Assembly (NCBI GenBank): GCA_041392785.1
Contig: JAWKLK010000010.1
Span: forward strand, 124,001 to 188,000
DNA from: OLB9 sp041392785
Lineage (GTDB): Bacteria > Bacteroidota > Bacteroidia > Chitinophagales > Saprospiraceae
Reading direction: 5' to 3'
Length of the DNA: 64,000 bases
This document shows, piece by piece, positions 17,753-28,000 of this stretch. Both the position numbers and the translations under genes were made by a program. Under the pieces are notes generated by a model. The model had not been told where the DNA came from. It worked only from the letters and a program-made list of their open reading frames with translations, and did no database searches. Numbering within the stretch: position 1 is the stretch's first letter; every line of letters begins with the position of its first letter.

Positions 17753-18574
17753 ATGAATTGTATTAGAAACCTGAAGGTAGCTAGTTTTTTACTTTTTGTA
17801 ATACTACCTATTTTTAACTATGCGCAAACAAAGCAAAAATTTTCGTTTAAGATTCCACAAGAAAAAATTAATGCACTGTTCAGTGCTCCTCCGGTGGAAG
17901 AAAATTTTAATATTTTTCTAGGAATTCCATTAACATTGTATACACCTGAAGGTAAACCTATTTCATTATACTTTTTTGAAAATAAAAGTATGAGCAATGA
18001 AATGAAAACTATATTACCACAGGTAAAAACACTGTCTGGTTATTCTACTGATAATACACAGTATTTATTAAATATAATTCTTGATGGCACTTCCATATCA
18101 GGATTTACTATCTTGGAGAATGGATTACCTATACAAATTAAAAAGGAATTAGACCAATATGTATCTTATTATGTCGAGGCAAAGCCTTTTCAATGTGAAG
18201 TTACTGATAGTGGCCTAAGGAATTTGCAAAGTGGTAATAGAACCGCTTCAAATGGATCATCACTTAGAACTTATGATTTTGCTGTTGTAATTACAGACGA
18301 ATTCGAGGCACAATTTGGAGGTGCCGCTGCTGCTATAGGAGTAGTAAATGAAATGAACGTAATTTACAATCGAGAGTTAGCAGTGAATCTCACGGTAACT
18401 GTCCGTCCTGAAGATAACACCTTCAATGTTATACCGCCAGGAGGCAGTAGTGCTAATTATGGTGGTACTGTAGTGAGTGCTTATTTTACTTCAAGTGAAT
18501 ATGACTTAGGGCATGTCTTTCATTACTCTACACCTTTTTGGTCTGGACAAGGGAGGTTTAGGCGTAGTTTGTAG
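17753..18574 (+). CDS. Giant T9SS protein, fragment 1: signal peptide and start of reprolysin-like protease
   Basis: The gene starts at an ATG with a signal peptide (residues 1-25, ending NYAQ). A propeptide-like region and the first half of a reprolysin-like (M12B) metalloprotease domain follow: YDFAVVITDEFEAQFGG, NVIYNRELAVNLTV and DLGHVFHYSTPFW. The frame then ends at TAG 18572-18574. The family continues directly into a GLGVVCSN stretch, which is present in the next frame: removing one G from GGG at 18551-18553 joins the two as GQGGLGVVCSN. The whole corrected gene is 17753-30307, 4,185 codons including the stop. Confidence 0.85.
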   Translation: MNCIRNLKVASFLLFVILPIFNYAQTKQKFSFKIPQEKINALFSAPPVEENFNIFLGIPLTLYTPEGKPISLYFFENKSMSNEMKTILPQVKTLSGYSTDNTQYLLNIILDGTSISGFTILENGLPIQIKKELDQYVSYYVEAKPFQCEVTDSGLRNLQSGNRTASNGSSLRTYDFAVVITDEFEAQFGGAAAAIGVVNEMNVIYNRELAVNLTVTVRPEDNTFNVIPPGGSSANYGGTVVSAYFTSSEYDLGHVFHYSTPFWSGQGRFRRSL

Positions 18575-21500
18575 TAATTTAGGTTCTCCTATCCAAAAGG
18601 CTAGAGGATGGTCCCAAGGAGAAGATTTATCCTATTCTTTTGTTTCTACTGTGGTTCACGAAGTAGGACACATGTTTAGTGCTACACACACTTTCAATTC
18701 AAATGATGCTACGACATGTGGTCCAAATATTGCCGCAAGTACTGCTTATGAACCAGGTTCAGGAACCACCATAATGGCGTATCCGGGAGTATGTTCATCT
18801 GGTGGAGGTATTGTGGGTCAAAATATTACTAATTCATCTGGAGATATCCTTTATCAAAGTTCACCTTATTTTCATATTGCTAGTTTAGAGCAGATGGTGT
18901 CTTATATTAATGGTAGTGGAAGTGCGTGCCCTGCTACAACGTCCAGCGGAAATACACCTCCAATAGCTGAAGCTAATCCATGCTCAGCCACATCACCTAT
19001 AACGATTCCAATCAACACACCTTTTGAATTGATTGGCGCATATACTGATAATGATGGGGATAATGTGACATATTGTTGGGAGCAGTTTGATGCAGGCCCT
19101 CCACACGGTGGTCCATCAGTAGCATGTACTTCAACCACAGGACCAATTTTCAGAAGCTATCCTCCTAATTCATCACCTAGCAGAACGTTTCCATCCTTAC
19201 AGTATGTTCTAAATAATGCAAATGTTCCCACACCTGCATCTGTTGGAGAATGCCTACCTTCAGTAGCAAGAATGTTGAATTTCAAACTGACTGTCAGAGA
19301 TAACAATGCTGGGGGTGGAGGTATCCATTGTGATGCCATTCAATTAGCGGTCAGTGGCGCTGCAGGTCCATTGGCAGTTACTGCCCCAAATACAAATGTG
19401 ACAATCAATGCAGGTAGTAATACCACAGTAACGTGGAGTGTGAATAACACCAATACAATATGTGGTACAGTAAATATCTTATTGTCCACCGATGGAGGAT
19501 ATACGTACCCATATACACTTAGCACCAATACAGCTAATGATGGAACAGAATCTGTAGCTATCCCAGCAAATGCTCCAAACACAGCAATGGCTCGAATCAA
19601 AGTAGAAAGCAGTTGTTTTTCTTGTGTAAAATTCTTTGATGTATCAAATGTCAATTTTACAATTTCAAGTACATGCCAGGTTGCAGCCAACAACATTTGT
19701 TCGGATTCCCCCATCTCTGCACCTGCTGGAGATGCATTGCTGAATTTAGGCTTGACACAGGCATACGGTAATGCTATCACGTCAAAGACGCTTACTACTG
19801 GAGGAAGTACGGTAAATATTGCTTATAATCTATCTCCGGCCGCCCCTGGACCTGGTACTTGCACGAATGCAAATTTTGGATATTCGCACGCTGCTGTAAG
19901 GATAAAGATATCAGAAGCAGGGAGTTATACTTTTAACTTAGGTTCAGCAAAAGTCTTCTCTGTTTATGATGGATCATACGCGACTGGAACACCTTGTACT
20001 AATTATTTAGGCTCAACAGCTTTTGATGCCGATGGTGTGCCAGGTGGCGGTATTTCAATTTCTAGTCAATTAACTTTAACCTTAAATAATACATGTGGAG
20101 AATATACTTTAGTCTTATTTGCCGCTTCTGGAACAACAGAAACTGTTACCATTACATCTCCATCAGGCGCAATCGTTTACGAGAACATCCCTCAAACAAA
20201 TCCAGATTACTCTTATACTTATATAGCAGTTAACACATCCACTAACGTTATAGATGCTGTTAATGCCACATCAGATTTTACTTCCCTACCAGCAGGGGAT
20301 TTTTGTGTATATGGTATTCACTATTATTCAGGTTCATCAAATCCACCTGGAAATGTGAATCCTAGCACTTTTATTGGTCAAACCATAAATGCTTTACTCG
20401 CCGCAGGAAATTGTATGTTGGCATCATCAAACTGTAAGCCTTTATCTATAACAGGTACTTGCCCAGACTTAAGTGCTACACCTGCTAATGTGAGCATTGT
20501 AAACAGCACCTGTATGAGTGGCTGTACCGTAAGTGGTGGAAGTATTACTGCTCCAAGTGGAACACCATGCCCAACAGAATCAACCTTACAATATTCAACG
20601 GACAATGGCTCCAATTGGAGTACAACATTGCCAACATATAATCAAGAAGGTCCGGCACAAACCATTATCACACGATGTTTATGTGATTTAGATGGTACAA
20701 CTGCGAGTCCTTCTTCAGCAGCGATGACTACAGCACCTGGCACTTGTACTTTCCCTACACAACCCACCATTACAATAGTTGATAATGTCTGTCCAAGTAC
20801 TGATGGAACAATTTCAGGAAGTGGTTGTGGTGCATTCACTACATTGGAATGGGCCACAAATGCGACAGGTCCATGGAACACCACAGCACCAACCTATACA
20901 ACTACCTCCATTACTGTATTTGCAAGATGTATTGATGATATTACAGGTTGTGTAAGTACAGTTGCAATGGAAACCACAGCACCAGTTTCTTGTGGAGCCG
21001 ATTGCCAAAATATTTTCATATCTGAATATATAGAAGGCACTAGCAATAACAAAGCTATCGAAATTTACAACCCTACATCTACGACCATTACATTGACAGG
21101 TAATGCAATTTTAAAAATTTACTTTAACGGTGCTACTACATCAAGTTCTATGATCAACTTGACAGGAAGTATCCCACCATATGGTGTATTTGTGGTAGCG
21201 CACTCAAGTGCAAATGCAACCATTTTAGCTGAGGCAGATCAAACAACAGGATCACTCACTTTTAATGGTGACGATGCTGTTGAATTGGTATTTTCGGGTA
21301 ATACATTAGATGTTATAGGACAAATCGGTTTTGACCCAGGCACTGAATGGGGCACAGGAGTAATATCAACTATGGACAATACAATAAGAAGGAAGTCCAC
21401 CATAATGCAAGGGGATGCCATAGGATCAGATGCTTTTGATCCGAGTATTGAATGGGATGGATTTGCAACTGATAATTTTGATGGGCTAGGAACTCACACT

Positions 21501-21746
21501 TCTGAATGTCAATCTTGTCCAGATCTCTCAATTACACCTGCTAATGTGAGCATTGTAAACAGCACCTGTATGAGTGGCTGTACCGTAAGTGGTGGAAGTA
21601 TTACTGCTCCAAGTGGAACACCATGCCCAACAGAATCAACCTTACAATATTCAACGGACAATGGCTCCAATTGGAGTACAACATTGCCAACATATAATCA
21701 AGAAGGTCCGCACAAACCATTATCACACGATGTTTATGTGATTTAG
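18513..21746 (+). CDS. Giant T9SS protein, fragment 2: protease active site, Ig-like repeats, lamin-tail domain
   Basis: Real coding begins at about 18554 (GGLGVVCSN). The zinc site HEVGHMFSATH (18657-18689) is a HExxHxxxxxH metzincin site in which the usual Gly at position 8 is Ser; the Met-turn is in TTIMAYPGVC. Beta-sandwich domains typical of this family follow (SVARMLNFKLTVRDN; TNVTINAGSNTTVTWSV). A further domain has a proprotein-convertase-like beta fold. Cys-rich repeats follow from 20477, and then a lamin-tail domain (IFISEYIEGTSNNKAIEIYN to about 21500). A second copy of the Cys-rich repeat breaks at 21710/21711, where one G is missing relative to the first copy. Confidence 0.85.
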   Translation: MSFITLHLFGLDKGGLGVVCSNLGSPIQKARGWSQGEDLSYSFVSTVVHEVGHMFSATHTFNSNDATTCGPNIAASTAYEPGSGTTIMAYPGVCSSGGGIVGQNITNSSGDILYQSSPYFHIASLEQMVSYINGSGSACPATTSSGNTPPIAEANPCSATSPITIPINTPFELIGAYTDNDGDNVTYCWEQFDAGPPHGGPSVACTSTTGPIFRSYPPNSSPSRTFPSLQYVLNNANVPTPASVGECLPSVARMLNFKLTVRDNNAGGGGIHCDAIQLAVSGAAGPLAVTAPNTNVTINAGSNTTVTWSVNNTNTICGTVNILLSTDGGYTYPYTLSTNTANDGTESVAIPANAPNTAMARIKVESSCFSCVKFFDVSNVNFTISSTCQVAANNICSDSPISAPAGDALLNLGLTQAYGNAITSKTLTTGGSTVNIAYNLSPAAPGPGTCTNANFGYSHAAVRIKISEAGSYTFNLGSAKVFSVYDGSYATGTPCTNYLGSTAFDADGVPGGGISISSQLTLTLNNTCGEYTLVLFAASGTTETVTITSPSGAIVYENIPQTNPDYSYTYIAVNTSTNVIDAVNATSDFTSLPAGDFCVYGIHYYSGSSNPPGNVNPSTFIGQTINALLAAGNCMLASSNCKPLSITGTCPDLSATPANVSIVNSTCMSGCTVSGGSITAPSGTPCPTESTLQYSTDNGSNWSTTLPTYNQEGPAQTIITRCLCDLDGTTASPSSAAMTTAPGTCTFPTQPTITIVDNVCPSTDGTISGSGCGAFTTLEWATNATGPWNTTAPTYTTTSITVFARCIDDITGCVSTVAMETTAPVSCGADCQNIFISEYIEGTSNNKAIEIYNPTSTTITLTGNAILKIYFNGATTSSSMINLTGSIPPYGVFVVAHSSANATILAEADQTTGSLTFNGDDAVELVFSGNTLDVIGQIGFDPGTEWGTGVISTMDNTIRRKSTIMQGDAIGSDAFDPSIEWDGFATDNFDGLGTHTSECQSCPDLSITPANVSIVNSTCMSGCTVSGGSITAPSGTPCPTESTLQYSTDNGSNWSTTLPTYNQEGPHKPLSHDVYVI
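20477..20957 (+). repeat. Direct repeat copy 1 inside the giant gene
   Basis: About 430 bases (20477-20905) are identical to 21533-21960 apart from one missing G in the second copy; similarity continues with a few substitutions to about 20957. It encodes a Cys-rich adhesin repeat (SIVNSTCMSGCTVSGG and a following GTCTFPTQP unit). Spacing is 1,056 bases. Confidence 0.9.
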
Positions 21747-22012
21747 ATGGTACAACTGCGAGTCCTTCTTCAGCAGCGATGACTACAGCACCTGGCACTT
21801 GTACTTTCCCTACACAACCCACCATTACAATAGTTGATAATGTCTGTCCAAGTACTGATGGAACAATTTCAGGAAGTGGTTGTGGTGCATTCACTACATT
21901 GGAATGGGCCACAAATGCGACAGGTCCATGGAACACCACAGCACCAACCTATACAACTACTGCCATTACTGTATTTGCAAGATGTATTGATAATAATACA
22001 GGTTGTGTAAGT
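21533..22012 (+). repeat. Direct repeat copy 2 inside the giant gene (carries the -1 indel)
   Basis: Second copy of the 20477-20957 repeat. It reads GGTCCGCACAAACC where copy 1 has GGTCCGGCACAAACC, so one G is missing between 21710 and 21711. The near-identity of the rest shows that the break is recent or an artefact. Confidence 0.9.
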
Positions 22013-25000
22013 AATAACACATCATCTACTACATCTCCAGTATCTTGCAGTCCATTTACTTTTACAATAACCGATCCATGCTCTTGTAACAATGATGCAA
22101 CTGTAGCCGGAGACGATGGCACATTTAACGAAGTCATAACAGTAACTGGTCCTTCTGGTTTTAATTTAACTGCAACATGTATAGGTTGCACACCATCAAG
22201 TATTACTTTTACAGAAGGTCCCGTTGGAACCTATACTTCAATTACATTTACCCATGTCGACAATGTAGGTTATAATGCAAATATATTTGCTGATGGATCA
22301 AACATTGGGTCAATAGGAAATAAGTGCGCTTATCCAGATGTAGCAATTGAGAATATTGGGCCATTTACAGACTGTACAGGCCAACCGGATGTCGAATTAA
22401 TGGCTATCATTACAGGTGATGACGGAACTGGTAATTACGCGTGGTCAGGTACAGGAGTAACAGCAAATAATTTTAATCCATCAGGATTATCATCTGGAGT
22501 TGTTGTAATTTCATTAGATTATACTGGAGTAAACAACGGCAATATATCCCCAGATGGTGGTATTACACCAGCCTATCCAGGATGTATCCAACCAGATACC
22601 ATTCAAGTTATTGTTACTGAAGCTGTAGCCCCTCCTATCATAGATAATATTGAAGTTTGTGACGGTGCTAATACTACAATTTCTGTCACTTCCGCAGCTC
22701 CGGTATTGACTTCCAATACTTTTAATTGGGATTTTGAAGGAAGTATAAGTGGGCTTGGTATTTCTCAAAACTCAATGAATGTTGCTAGCGATGCACCAAC
22801 ACAATCTACTGGCAGTGGTTTGACAAATGTCGGATTCCAAGGAGCTGGGTCAGGTTGCTCAGGTGCCATTACATCTTCGGGTTATGATGTCGCAAATGTA
22901 AGCCTTGCTGATGCTGTAACCGATGATGAATATTTTGAGTTTTGTGCTGGTACTCCATTAGCCGGCGTATCATTTGTAGATGTTACAGCAATGGAATGGA
23001 GCCATAGAATTTCTGGAACAGGCCCAATAAATTGGGCATTGGTGGCATCAAATGACCTAATAACACCTTTACTTACAGGTACTATTGTAGGCACAAGTTG
23101 CGTGACAGCAGGTGGTGCGTTTGCCATACCTTCCACTTCTAATTGTTTTAGAATATACTATTGGGGTGCTACTGGAGGATCGGGAACCCTTAGGATTGAT
23201 AATATGGTTATCACAGCGAATTATAACGTGCCGTCTGGTACTTATAACTTTTACCTTACAAACCCAGATTTAGATCCTTCAGCCATACCAGAATCAACTG
23301 GTGTTTCATACGATCCAGGTACCACGGCAGCAACTAGTCCTCAAACTGTTTGGGTCACTTGTGTAGATTTGGCAAATGGATGCGAAAGTAGCGCTGATGC
23401 AGTAGTTATTACTGTAAATGCAAACCCAACATTAAATATTTCACAACCAGAACCAGTTTGTTCTCCAAATACCATAGATGTTTTAAGTGTAGATCTAGGA
23501 GAAGATCCAGTAGGTGGAAATGCAACTTATTATTCATCTATGTCAGATGCAGAATCTGCAATGAATGCAATTACAAGTGGATTAGATGCGGTAAGTACGA
23601 CATCAACCATTTTTGTTAGGTATGAATTAGATAATGGATGTTTTACAATAGATCAAATAAATGTTGTCATTAACTCAAATCCACCACCACCAGCGGTACC
23701 ATCAACCATTACAGTTTGTACAGGAGGTAGTACTTTGATAACCATAAATACAAACCCTGTCACTGTAACCACAACTTGGGATTTTGAATCTGGTATTACG
23801 GGAGATGGAGTTTCTTCTAACTTAGTAATTGCAGGTAATGGCAATGTTCAAACTGCTGGATCTGGACTAACAAGCGTAAGTGCCCAAGCCGCTGGGTCAG
23901 GTTGTACAGCTGCGATTACATCAACTGGATATGATATTACAAATACGAGCCTTGCCGATGCAGTAGCTGATGATGAGTACTTTGAATTTTGTATCGGTTC
24001 ATCTATGGCAGGATTTATGTTTAATGGTGTAACAGGGATAGATTGGAATCATAGGATTTCTGGAACTGGCCCAATTCAATGGGCTTTAGTAGCATCCACA
24101 TCACCAAATACTGCCTTACTTTCAGGTACTATCACAGGTTCAAGCTGCTCAGCTGCTGGTGGAGCGATCACTTTAAACACTGAAACATGCTATAGAGTGT
24201 ATTATTGGGGGGCAACGAATACTGCAGGTACTTTAAGGATTGATAATTTTGTTATTAGCGCACAGTATCAGAATCTAGCAGTTTATAATTGGTACAATGA
24301 CAATCCAGATACTAACCCTGTGGCAATTCCAATAGCAACTGGCAATAGCTATGATCCAATGACAACATCCGCAAACTCCCCTCAAACTATATGGGTAAAT
24401 TGTGATAATGGTTGCATAAGCCCATCATCGCAGATTGTGATAAATGCAGGAGTTACTCCTTCAGTGAATCCAGTAGCCAACCAACAACTTTGTAACGGAT
24501 TTCCAACTACTGCCATAGCTTTTAATGGAACACCAACTGGGGTAGAATTTAATTGGACTAATGATAATACCAGCATTGGTTTAGCTGCAAATGGTACTGG
24601 AAATATTGCTTCTTTTACTGCTGTAAATACAACAACTATTAATCAAGTTGCCACAATTACAGTAACTCCATCCTACACATCAGGGGGTGTTACATGTGAA
24701 GGAACACCTGTTATGTTTACAATTACTGTGTATCCTACTCCGATGCCAGTGATTTCATACACGGATGATTCAGGTTTAGTAAACAATGATGGGATTATTT
24801 GCCAAGATGCAACAGTAACACTAACCGCAACAGGAGGTGGGTCTTATCTTTGGAGTAACGGTGCTATAACTTCAAGTATTTCAACAAGTACAGCAGGAAC
24901 TTACTCAGTAACTGTAACAAATAATGGCTGCGTCGGAACAACTTCAGGAGTGGTTATAGTGAATCCATTACCTACACCAAGCATTTCAGTGAGTGAAATG

Positions 25001-28000
25001 TCAGGCACAGTAGTCAATGATGGAACCATATACACGGGTTCTTCAGCCACCCTAACAGCGACTGGTGGGGGAACATACCTGTGGAGTACAGGTGCGACAA
25101 CTCCAAGTATTTCAGTAACACCTTCAGAGACAACCACTTATACAGTTACAGTAACAAATGCCAATGGTTGTAGTACTACATCTAGTACGACGATAACTGT
25201 CGTTGATCCACCATGTTTATTGGTATGTTCAGGAGATCAGTCTATCACTCTAACAAACGGGGCATGCGAATACCAATTACCAAATTTAGTAACCGGTGCA
25301 GGTTTATGTAATTTGTTTACTATCACACAAGTAAGTGGTCCTGAACCGGGAGATATATTACCTAGAGGCAGCTATGTAATCACCTATGAATTGGTTTCCA
25401 ATCTTGGAGAGTTAATAGATGAGTGTACATTTACAGTCACTGTTAGCGCCAATCCAGTTGTGATAAATAGCTTGACTTGTAATGGTCACATAAACATTTC
25501 ATCAGATGAAAATTGTGAGGTTACTTTACATCCTAGCATATTTCTAAGTGGCAGCTCATATTCATGTTACGCAGATTATCAAGTCAATATTTGGCCTTTC
25601 AATAGTGAAGCAAATGCGATCAATAACGTAGATCAGAACTCTGGTATCAGTTTACCAACAGGCTCACATACCTATGAAATTGTAGGGCCTTCAGGAAATA
25701 GATGTTGGGGTACATTGAGCATAGAAGATAAAATAGCACCGACAGTTGAATGCAATTGTTCGGGACCTGCACCAGATGTAAGTGCATTTAGAGAGATAGG
25801 CAAATTTGGAAATAAGAAATATTACCTATCGAATTCAACGTATACATGGCAGCAAGCATATGCCCATTCACAAGCAGTAGGAGGAGAAATGCTATGCATC
25901 ACGAGTGCGGCAGAAAATGCGTTTATAGTAAATACATGGACATTGCCAGGCTTTACCGCTCAGCGAACATGGCTGGGAGCCACAGATAATGAGGCATACG
26001 GAGGCACAGAGGCAAACAATACCAATAATGGCTGGGTGTGGGTAAGCGGCGAACCGTTTGTGTATACCAATTGGGCCAGTGGTGAACCAAATGGATTAGC
26101 AAATGAAGATTATGTAGAGATGTTTGGCAATGCCGGTACCCAACCGGGCAAATGGAATGACAATACGAATACGTTTGGGCCATTGCGCTACATAATGGAG
26201 GTAGAAGACTGTTCATTCAAATGCTACGACTTATCCATAGTACAAGGAGAGACAGTAGAAATGCTTTACGGCCTAAGTCAAAATAAAGCAGTCCTCACCA
26301 CGCCACCGACAGCAACGGATGGTTGTGGAGAAGTCACAGCAACATTTGAAGATAGTGTCCAAGGAGAACATTGTGGCGACAAAGAATTATTGAGGTCATG
26401 GACATTTACAGACAGTTACGGCAATAAGTCTTATTGTACACAGACATTTACATTCGGAGCAATCACAGTAAATGATCTTACACCGCCGCAATACTTAGTA
26501 GAATTGTCATGTGGAGTCAATACAGACCCTGCGAATATAGCAGCATTGAAAGATGTAGATTCAAGACCACAGCCATCTAGCAGCACGAATATCGGAGCCT
26601 ACTATGATGACTGGGCACAGACACCGACAGTAACAGAGTTACATGAGGGATATGCACATGGTTACTTCACATACCAACAGATAGGATATGATGGAAATTA
26701 CCATGCACAGAAAGTAGATCCAAATATCTGCGAAATCTTTACAACGTATACGGACACAAACTATCCAGCATGTGGAGCAGGATGTGGCGGCAATATGAAA
26801 GTAGTGAGAGAGTGGAGAATTTTAGACTGGTGTTCACAAGATGTATTTGGTTACCTACAAGTAATCAAAGCAGTGGATGACAAAGCACCGACTTTTGCAG
26901 TGAAAGATGCGACAGTGAGTGTAGATCCATGGGGATGTGTAGCTACCTATAGAGTAGACAATCCGTGGGAATTGCAAGACAACTGTGCAAAACCAGAGGA
27001 ATTGACATGGACATTAGAAGTACCAGCGGGCGTAAGCTTGAGTGGAGTACAAGGGTCTTATGTATTGACAGGTTTGACAAAAGGAACGCATACTATTACG
27101 TATATAGCGACAGACTGTTGTGGTAACGTAGGTACAGCAGAAGCTACGATCACAGTGATTGATGCAAGTGCACCAGTAGCAGTAGCAAAACAATACATAG
27201 TGATGAGCTTGACAGGAAGCGGCACGGCAGCAGACGGAGCGGCAAAACTGTATGGCCACCAATTGGACAATGGTTCGTATGACCACTGTACAGATGTAGC
27301 ATTTGAAGTAAGAAGAGTAGATGGCGGCTCATGCGGTAACGTAGGAGTAAACAACCACAATAACAACAGCACATTCAATGGCAACAACTTCGCAAGTGAA
27401 GTACCAGGAGCAGTATGGTTCCACCCAATGGATAGCAAATACACGAATGCAGATGGCAACTTCGATACAGATGGTGGCGAATTCGTAAAATTCTGTTGTG
27501 ATGATATCCCAGAGGGAGAAGAATATGGCTTACACGATGTAGAGTTGAGAGTATGGGATGATGGAAACATGAATGGTGTATATGGTGACAACTTGATCAT
27601 AGACGGCATGAAAGACAATTACAATACCACATGGGTAACAGTAAGAGTAGAGAACAAATTGGCACCAGTGCTAGTATGTCCAGCAGATGTTACAGTGACA
27701 TGTGATATGGAGTTGAACTTAAGTGTAGGCAAGGATACGAAGGTAACAGATGTAGACTTGACAATGACAGGTTATCCAAGTGCATATGACCTATGTAAAG
27801 GCTTAGACATCACCTACAGAGATGCATGGATAGGTACTTATGATGAGATCTGTAAATCAGGTACAATCAGAAGAACATTCAAAGCAACAAAAGGAAGTGT
27901 AAGTGTAACATGTGTACAATACATCACAGTAACCACAGTAACCTTCCCATTCGTGGTGACTTTCCCACAAGATGGTCAAACGACACCATGGGATAAATGT

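Noticed and set aside
15959..18574. Programmed +1 frameshift with SD-like purine tracts (CAAAGGAG and CAAGGGAGG) at two of the breaks
   Set aside because: Similar purine context occurs only at two breaks; the other three are -1 type in other runs. The affected genes are unrelated in function, and Bacteroidota depend little on Shine-Dalgarno pairing. Homopolymer error explains all five more simply.
20477..22012. CRISPR-like or mobile repeat
   Set aside because: The repeated units are in-frame coding sequence of a Cys-rich protein module, not short repeats with spacers, and no transposase is near.
27058..27618. Antisense ORF of 186 codons inside the giant gene, and similar long minus-strand ORFs
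   Set aside because: They mirror the codon bias of the sense gene (Ser/Thr/Val-rich translation) and have no promoter, signal or family match.
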